Below, one piece after another: positions 59,103-63,010 of a stretch of 63,010 nucleotides of DNA (positions within the stretch are counted from its first letter, which is position 1; each line of letters begins with the position of its first letter). The stretch is from an uncultured Clostridia bacterium. GTDB taxonomy: Bacteria; Bacillota; Clostridia; Oscillospirales; Ruminococcaceae. The stretch is from assembly GCA_937906945.1 (NCBI GenBank), contig CALCUE010000009.1:1-63010 (forward strand), given 5' to 3'. The position numbers and the translations under genes were made by a program. The notes under the pieces were generated by a model, which was not told the DNA's origin, ran no database searches, and saw nothing but the letters and a program-made list of their open reading frames with translations.

Positions 59103-59646
59103 AAACAAAGCCCTCCTTGTCAAGTTCTGATTTCAAAGCGCTTTTCGCACGGTAAACGAGGTTTTTCATTTGACGGGTATTCTTTTTCATAACTACTGCA
59201 GCGTCAGAATTGGTCATACCATCGAAATAGAGCAACCAAAGGACTTGTCTGTATTCCGCATTCAGTTTCTTTAATGCTCTATGTACGGCAATCTTACGTT
59301 CCTCAATGATATAGAGTTTTTCTAAATCAAATTCATCCTGAATATAGTTTTCAAAATCATCAAAGGATGTATCCGATTGCTTTGCATTGTGTCTGAGGTA
59401 ATCAATTGCCACATTTCGCCCAATGGTATAAAGCCAGGTTTTGAACGAGTATTTAGCATTAAACCTTGGTTTCTTTGTTATGATCTTAAAGAAAGTTTCT
59501 TCCATCAACTCTTCAGCTACGGAAATGTTGTTCACGATACCGTTAAGATAAAGAATTAAACCGTCTCTGTAATCCTTTACGATTTCCGCTAAGCCTTTGT
59601 CATCACCATCAAGGAAACGGCGGTAGCTACTTGCACCGTTATCCAT
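59089..59646 (-). CDS. ECF RNA polymerase sigma factor
   Basis: A 185-residue sigma-70-type ECF factor. Region 2: YLNGIVNNISVAEELMEETF, then FKTWLYTIGRNVAIDYLRHN; region 4: LWLLYFDGMTNSDAAVVMKK, the HTH. Partner anti-sigma directly downstream. A candidate autoregulatory promoter lies upstream. Cargo of the mobile element. Confidence 0.92.
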   Translation of the reverse strand: MDNGASSYRRFLDGDDKGLAEIVKDYRDGLILYLNGIVNNISVAEELMEETFFKIITKKPRFNAKYSFKTWLYTIGRNVAIDYLRHNAKQSDTSFDDFENYIQDEFDLEKLYIIEERKIAVHRALKKLNAEYRQVLWLLYFDGMTNSDAAVVMKKNTRQMKNLVYRAKSALKSELDKEGFVYEEL

Positions 59647-59691
59647 TGACTTTCTCCTTTCCGAAAGGGATGTGTTTTTGGCCCTTTCACT

Positions 59692-59722
59692 TATTAGTCG
59701 TATGAGGATCGAAAAAGTCGCA
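59692..59722 (-). promoter_or_regulatory. Candidate ECF-type promoter of the sigma/anti-sigma pair
   Basis: Reverse strand TGCGACTTTT (59713-59722) and CGACTAATA (59692-59700), with 16 bases between TGCGAC and CGACTA, unlike sigma-A elements nearby and similar to ECF-type AAC/CGT promoters. Confidence 0.4.
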
Positions 59723-59795
59723 CTTAAGTTCGACGATATTGCCCAGAGTATACTTCGAAATTATAACACATGATGCAATAGCCCCCTTTGAGAAA

Positions 59796-59820
59796 GGCAG
59801 CGGGGATTGCTCCCCGCCGC
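59796..59820 (-). terminator. Weak terminator after tnpV
   Basis: GCGGGGA (59800-59806) with TCCCCGC (59811-59817); the T run on the reverse side is short and broken. Confidence 0.4.
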
Positions 59821-59826
59821 AAGCTG

Positions 59827-60192
59827 TCATGCATAGATCAGATCATGGTTGACGATTTCCACCGCTCTTTCATGGATCATGTTCATCCTTGCAACCCACA
59901 GGAGCTGATCTTCTTCTTTGATCCGCTCGGTAATACCTTCCGTCTTCGCCATCTGCGCCGTCAAGCGGTCAAATATGCCTTCCGCCTGCTCGTTGATGTT
60001 GGTAAGATGATCGTTCAGTTTTCCGCTGAACATCAGATCAACATACAGCGTCTTCCTATGTTCCCTGAGATAGTTCACCCGGCGATTGCCCCATACGCCG
60101 ATGGCGCGCTCATTCTTCGTCAATTCCAGTGCAGGGAAAAGATAATCTCCGCTGCGAACGTAGCTGACATTGGTTCTTTCGTTCTGATTCAT
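59827..60192 (-). CDS. tnpV: TnpV-type transposon protein
   Basis: A 121-residue protein of the TnpV family known from Tn4451-type mobilizable elements: YVRSGDYLFPALELTKNERA, GVWGNRRVNYLREHRKTLY, then the DRLTAQMAKTEGITE block. Its role is unknown. It lies 11 bases after the relaxase gene on the same strand. Confidence 0.85.
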   Translation of the reverse strand: MNQNERTNVSYVRSGDYLFPALELTKNERAIGVWGNRRVNYLREHRKTLYVDLMFSGKLNDHLTNINEQAEGIFDRLTAQMAKTEGITERIKEEDQLLWVARMNMIHERAVEIVNHDLIYA

Positions 60193-60203
60193 GATGATAC
60201 CTC

Positions 60204-61433
60204 CTATAATTCCTGTCGGATTCGTTTATGCCGCACAAGCTGCCGCTCGCACTCTCTTGACGCCTGTACGGCGTTGTCAATCATATCTTCGCCGAGCACT
60301 TCCCTCGCGCGGTAATACCGATCGGCTTTGTCGCGCAAACCGGCATTTTCTACCCGAGTTTGTTCATACAGGTTTTGGGTAGTTCTGTGTGTGGCTTCCA
60401 GAAAATCATACTGCTTCACAAGCCGCTCGTATTTGCTTTTCAACTCCACATACGCCGCGTACAGCGGTTTGAGCAGCTTCAGGAGCTTTGATATCAGCGG
60501 CATAATCCGTTTTCGATAAGATTTCGCGCTTTCCAGAACCGTCGGCTCCGGCAGCAGCTCTCCTGCCGGTTTCGTAAATTCGCTCGCGTACTGCTCGACT
60601 TTTTCCACCTTTTTCGTAAGTTCGTCCAGCTTTTCCTGCGCCGATTCGGCGCGCTGCTCCGTTCTTTCCACCAGTTCCCGCGCGCTTGTGTTTGTATTGA
60701 GCAACAGCTCCAGACGGCTCTGCTCTTCGGAAACCTGCTCCTGCAGATCGCCCTTTTCCGCTTCCAGCGCAGCAACCTCTTTGGAACGTTCCTGCTTTTT
60801 GAAATCGAGCACGCTCAGGTGTTCCTCGTGTGTACCAAGATGCTCCCATTCGATGCCGTGTTCCTGCATGATCGCCGCGAGGCATTCCTTTTCGTTGTTG
60901 ACCCATTGGTTCCATTCGGTATCGCCGCGCGTCCCGCCCTTGAATCCCAGCGATTCCAGCGCTTTTTTCAGCGAAACCCTTGTGCTCAGTCCGCGTTTGC
61001 TGCCGGTGGTGTAGGGGACGAAATCGATGTGCAGATGCGGCGTCGCCTCGTCCATGTGCATGTGCGCCGAGAAGACGCGCAGGCAGGGATTTCTCTGTTG
61101 AAACGCTTTCATGTACTGATCGAGAATTTGCGCAGCCCGTTCGCCGTCCGGCGTACCGGCTGCGCAGTCGTCCTTGCTGCCGATCTGGATAACCAGCTCG
61201 CAGAACGGCTTCTCCTGCTTACCGGAGCGGATCTTGTCGTAGTAGTCGGATATGCGCCGGTCGCTGCGGGTCTGCTTCTCGTTGTATTCTTTCAGAGCTT
61301 CGTCGAACAGTTCATGGTAAACCGCTTCGATATTTCCATTGCAGTATTCGATGTTCAGGTGACTGCGCGCGGGATCGGTGTTCGCCGCATGGAATTTACG
61401 GCAGTTGTGATTGAGGGAGCCGGGTCCCATCAT
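60204..61433 (-). CDS. MobV-family relaxase
   Basis: A 409-residue (from ATG 61433) MobV/Pre relaxase that nicks oriT for mobilization. The metal-binding HMHMDEATPHLHIDFVPY is the MobV signature; NHNCRKFHA and RSHLNIEYCN are the N-terminal motifs; the C-terminal 180 residues are coiled-coil. Homologs start with x-R-T-I-S-A-M upstream of this ATG, and the frame reads KRTISA there without a normal start codon. AGAAGG lies 7 bases before an in-frame ACG at 61452-61454. It pairs with tnpV downstream. Confidence 0.92.
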   Translation of the reverse strand: MMGPGSLNHNCRKFHAANTDPARSHLNIEYCNGNIEAVYHELFDEALKEYNEKQTRSDRRISDYYDKIRSGKQEKPFCELVIQIGSKDDCAAGTPDGERAAQILDQYMKAFQQRNPCLRVFSAHMHMDEATPHLHIDFVPYTTGSKRGLSTRVSLKKALESLGFKGGTRGDTEWNQWVNNEKECLAAIMQEHGIEWEHLGTHEEHLSVLDFKKQERSKEVAALEAEKGDLQEQVSEEQSRLELLLNTNTSARELVERTEQRAESAQEKLDELTKKVEKVEQYASEFTKPAGELLPEPTVLESAKSYRKRIMPLISKLLKLLKPLYAAYVELKSKYERLVKQYDFLEATHRTTQNLYEQTRVENAGLRDKADRYYRAREVLGEDMIDNAVQASRECERQLVRHKRIRQEL

Positions 61434-61454
61434 GGCGCTGATCGTTCTTTTCGT

Positions 61455-62024
61455 TCTATCGCCTTCTTTCTTCCGGCGTGAGCCGGGGTTCTGTTACTCT
61501 TGTCAAGAGTAAACGCAAAAGCACTTTCGACAGCCTGCGGCCATCAAAAGATGCTGTTGCGCTCTCCGAGGGGGCTGCCGCAGAGCCTTTTCTCACGCGA
61601 AAAGCCTTCTGCGGAGGGGCTTTGCCCCTGCAATCTGCGGATTGCTCCCCAATGCTCATTGCCCTTTGCAAAGGGCAGCCGCATGGACTTGCGGAAACCT
61701 CCGTGTCGCCCGTGACGCTTGTGACGCTCTCTGTGAGATCGCCTGCGTCACGTTTTTTACCGACACGGCACGTCTGTGCATATCGGCGCAGACGCGATAC
61801 GGCAGTGTGATGGGTATCACATCTGCCGGAATTAGTCCCCGCCGGGGATCACAACAGCGTGTTCGGGGACTACTTTTCCAGTGAGCATTTCTCCGATCAT
61901 CCGCAGTTGATCCCCAAATTGCCGGTTTGGGGACTACTTTGGGAATCAAAATTGCAGAAAGTAGTCCCCACGCAGCAGGATCGTGACGCTTATCGTGTGA
62001 CACTCCCGCACGCTCTAAAGAGCG
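61455..62024. other. Repeat-rich region, candidate oriT/replication origin
   Basis: 570 bases with no credible gene. GTGACGC or its complement occurs at 61712, 61721, 61745, 61983, 62022 and 62041. GGGGACTACTTT occurs at 61865 and 61929, with its complement at 61958 forming a 12-bp stem with 17-base loop; a part copy ATTAGTCCCC is at 61831. A TGTGAT/ATCACA hairpin is at 61806-61821. Position between a relaxase and a RepA-like ATPase suggests oriT and/or iterons. Confidence 0.5.
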
Positions 62025-63010
62025 TCACGAGCGACACGGTGCGTCACGCGGTTCATAGCGCAAACATACTTTGCGTCCGGCGTGACTTCTGCTGCTTTCA
62101 TAGCGAATACCGTAATCGTTCAGCAATCTGCTGGCGTTGACATTCAGCTTCATCGTGAGCGTATGCGGCTTCATGTCGCTTGCCAGCGCTTCGCACAGAT
62201 CGGTAGGGGAACCTGACCATTCCAGAGCTGCTTCGTTCACGAGGCTTGCAATCTGAGTAAGCAGCGGTTCTTCCGGTTTCTCCCATGATTTCGTTTCCAG
62301 CTTCACCAGCTCCCATGCGAGCGTCTTTTCGTTCCTCGCCAGATTCAGCTTCTGATCCTGCTGGTCGCGTCCCGAAATATTGAGCACAGCGGCCTTGTCT
62401 GTGCGCTTCTCCTTATGCAGCAGAAACGCGCCGTCCGCCGCGCCGAGTAATCCGTTCGTTCCGGAGATCATATCGAATTTGTCATCGGCCTGCTGCTTTC
62501 GCGTATGATGCACCAGCAGGAGGCAGATTCCGTTTTTGTCGGAGAATGTCTTGAGCTGCGCGATGATCTGATAATCGCTTGCGTAGCTGTATATATCGCC
62601 GGCGTTTTCACGGATCTTCTGCAGGGTGTCGATGATGATCAGCGAGGTATCCGGATGATTCCTGATGAAGCCCGAAAGCTGATCTTCCAGTCCCAAGCCC
62701 AGATGATTGGCAGCGACGGAGAAATACAGGTTGTCCGTTCCTTCCGTTCCGAACATCCTGTACAGGCGTTCCTGCAGCCGTCGGTAATCATCTTCCAGCG
62801 CCAGATACAGCACCGTTCCCCTGCAAACGGGGAAGCCCCAGAGGGGCGTTCCCGTACTCACATGGTAAGCCAGCTGCGCCATCAGGAAGCTCTTGCCGAC
62901 CTTCGGCGCGCCGACGAAAAGATAAGTCCCGGGATAGAGCAGTCCTTCAATGACCGGCGGTCTGCTCTCGTAGACGTTCTCGAAAAGCTCCTGCATGGAG
63001 ATTGTCGGCA
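62025..63010 (-). CDS. RepA-like RecA-fold ATPase (5' end beyond window)
   Basis: At least 323 residues of a hexameric-helicase-like ATPase. Walker A FVGAPKVGKSFLMAQLAYHV, Walker B LIIIDTLQKIRENAG, sensor-like LLLVHHTRKQ, as in RepA/RSF1010-type and phage replication ATPases of clostridial elements. The frame remains open upstream of the ATG at 62996 and reads PTIS, which matches homologs, so the true start is probably outside the window. It likely drives replication of the excised element. Confidence 0.85.
   Translation of the reverse strand, partial: PTISMQELFENVYESRPPVIEGLLYPGTYLFVGAPKVGKSFLMAQLAYHVSTGTPLWGFPVCRGTVLYLALEDDYRRLQERLYRMFGTEGTDNLYFSVAANHLGLGLEDQLSGFIRNHPDTSLIIIDTLQKIRENAGDIYSYASDYQIIAQLKTFSDKNGICLLLVHHTRKQQADDKFDMISGTNGLLGAADGAFLLHKEKRTDKAAVLNISGRDQQDQKLNLARNEKTLAWELVKLETKSWEKPEEPLLTQIASLVNEAALEWSGSPTDLCEALASDMKPHTLTMKLNVNASRLLNDYGIRYESSRSHAGRKVCLRYEPRDAPCRS

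Noticed and set aside
61456..62003. Several frames of 70-115 codons in the origin-like region
   Set aside because: Arginine- and proline-rich translations with no family, no ribosome sites, and interrupted by repeats.
1..63010. tRNA or rRNA genes
   Set aside because: No cloverleaf with GTTCGAATC-type arm or rRNA sequence was recognised on either strand.

Overview
The window looks like a chromosome segment from a spore-forming Firmicute of the class Clostridia, probably a gut or rumen relative of Oscillospiraceae. The reasons are a PolC-type replicative polymerase, sporulation genes (sigG, a YlmC/YmxH gene, ytfJ/gerW, a DacF-like carboxypeptidase), consensus sigma-A promoters, AGGAGG-type ribosome sites, many TTG/GTG starts, and cohesin/dockerin surface proteins. 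This placement is inferred from gene content; no marker search was run.

Layout. 1-4628 (minus): the 5' part of mutS2, then recO, a YqzL-like gene, era, ybeY and phoH. 4858-6237 (plus): a cytoplasmic-looking amidase and a family-4 uracil-DNA glycosylase. 6271-10934: an XRE regulator divergent from two secreted proteins, one with a peptidase-like domain, a cohesin and a dockerin, the other a wall-anchored cohesin protein. 10945-14045: PPi-type phosphofructokinase, a small membrane protein, and a DUF4363/DUF421 pair. 14184-17283: signal peptidase, a 33-residue peptide, mnmA, and a CNNM/CorC transporter behind a leader peptide and terminator. 17321-18530: sigG and ylmC.

18723-32994 is a large plus-strand core cluster: rpsB, tsf, then an orphan pduS/pduT-like microcompartment pair, then pyrH, frr, uppS, cdsA, dxr, rseP, ispG, polC. 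32999-50855 holds a degenerate aminotransferase-like gene, an rluD-type synthase, radC, yceD-rpmF, a DUF512 radical SAM gene, der, plsY, rpmB, an M50 protease, scpA-scpB, DUF2953-ytfJ, dac, rluB, a GyrI-like protein, a small winged-helix protein, an MFS transporter, an acyltransferase and a CDP-alcohol phosphatidyltransferase. A conserved-looking structured RNA (6S candidate) lies at 50890-51015, followed by a stand-alone tRNA-binding-domain protein.

From about 51.6 kb to the right edge is an integrative/mobilizable element. It carries a zinc-ribbon-repeat/nuclease-like protein, tyrosine integrase, excisionase, MazF toxin, a sigma-like factor, a small zinc protein, ImmA-like protease, LexA-like repressor, an ECF sigma/anti-sigma pair, TnpV, a MobV relaxase, a repeat-rich probable origin region and a RepA-like ATPase cut by the window end.

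The most interesting items are the XRE-linked cohesin/dockerin pair, the PduS/PduT-like pair inside the translation/lipid core cluster, the acidic leader peptide before the CNNM transporter, and several genes whose best ribosome site points at a non-standard start codon.
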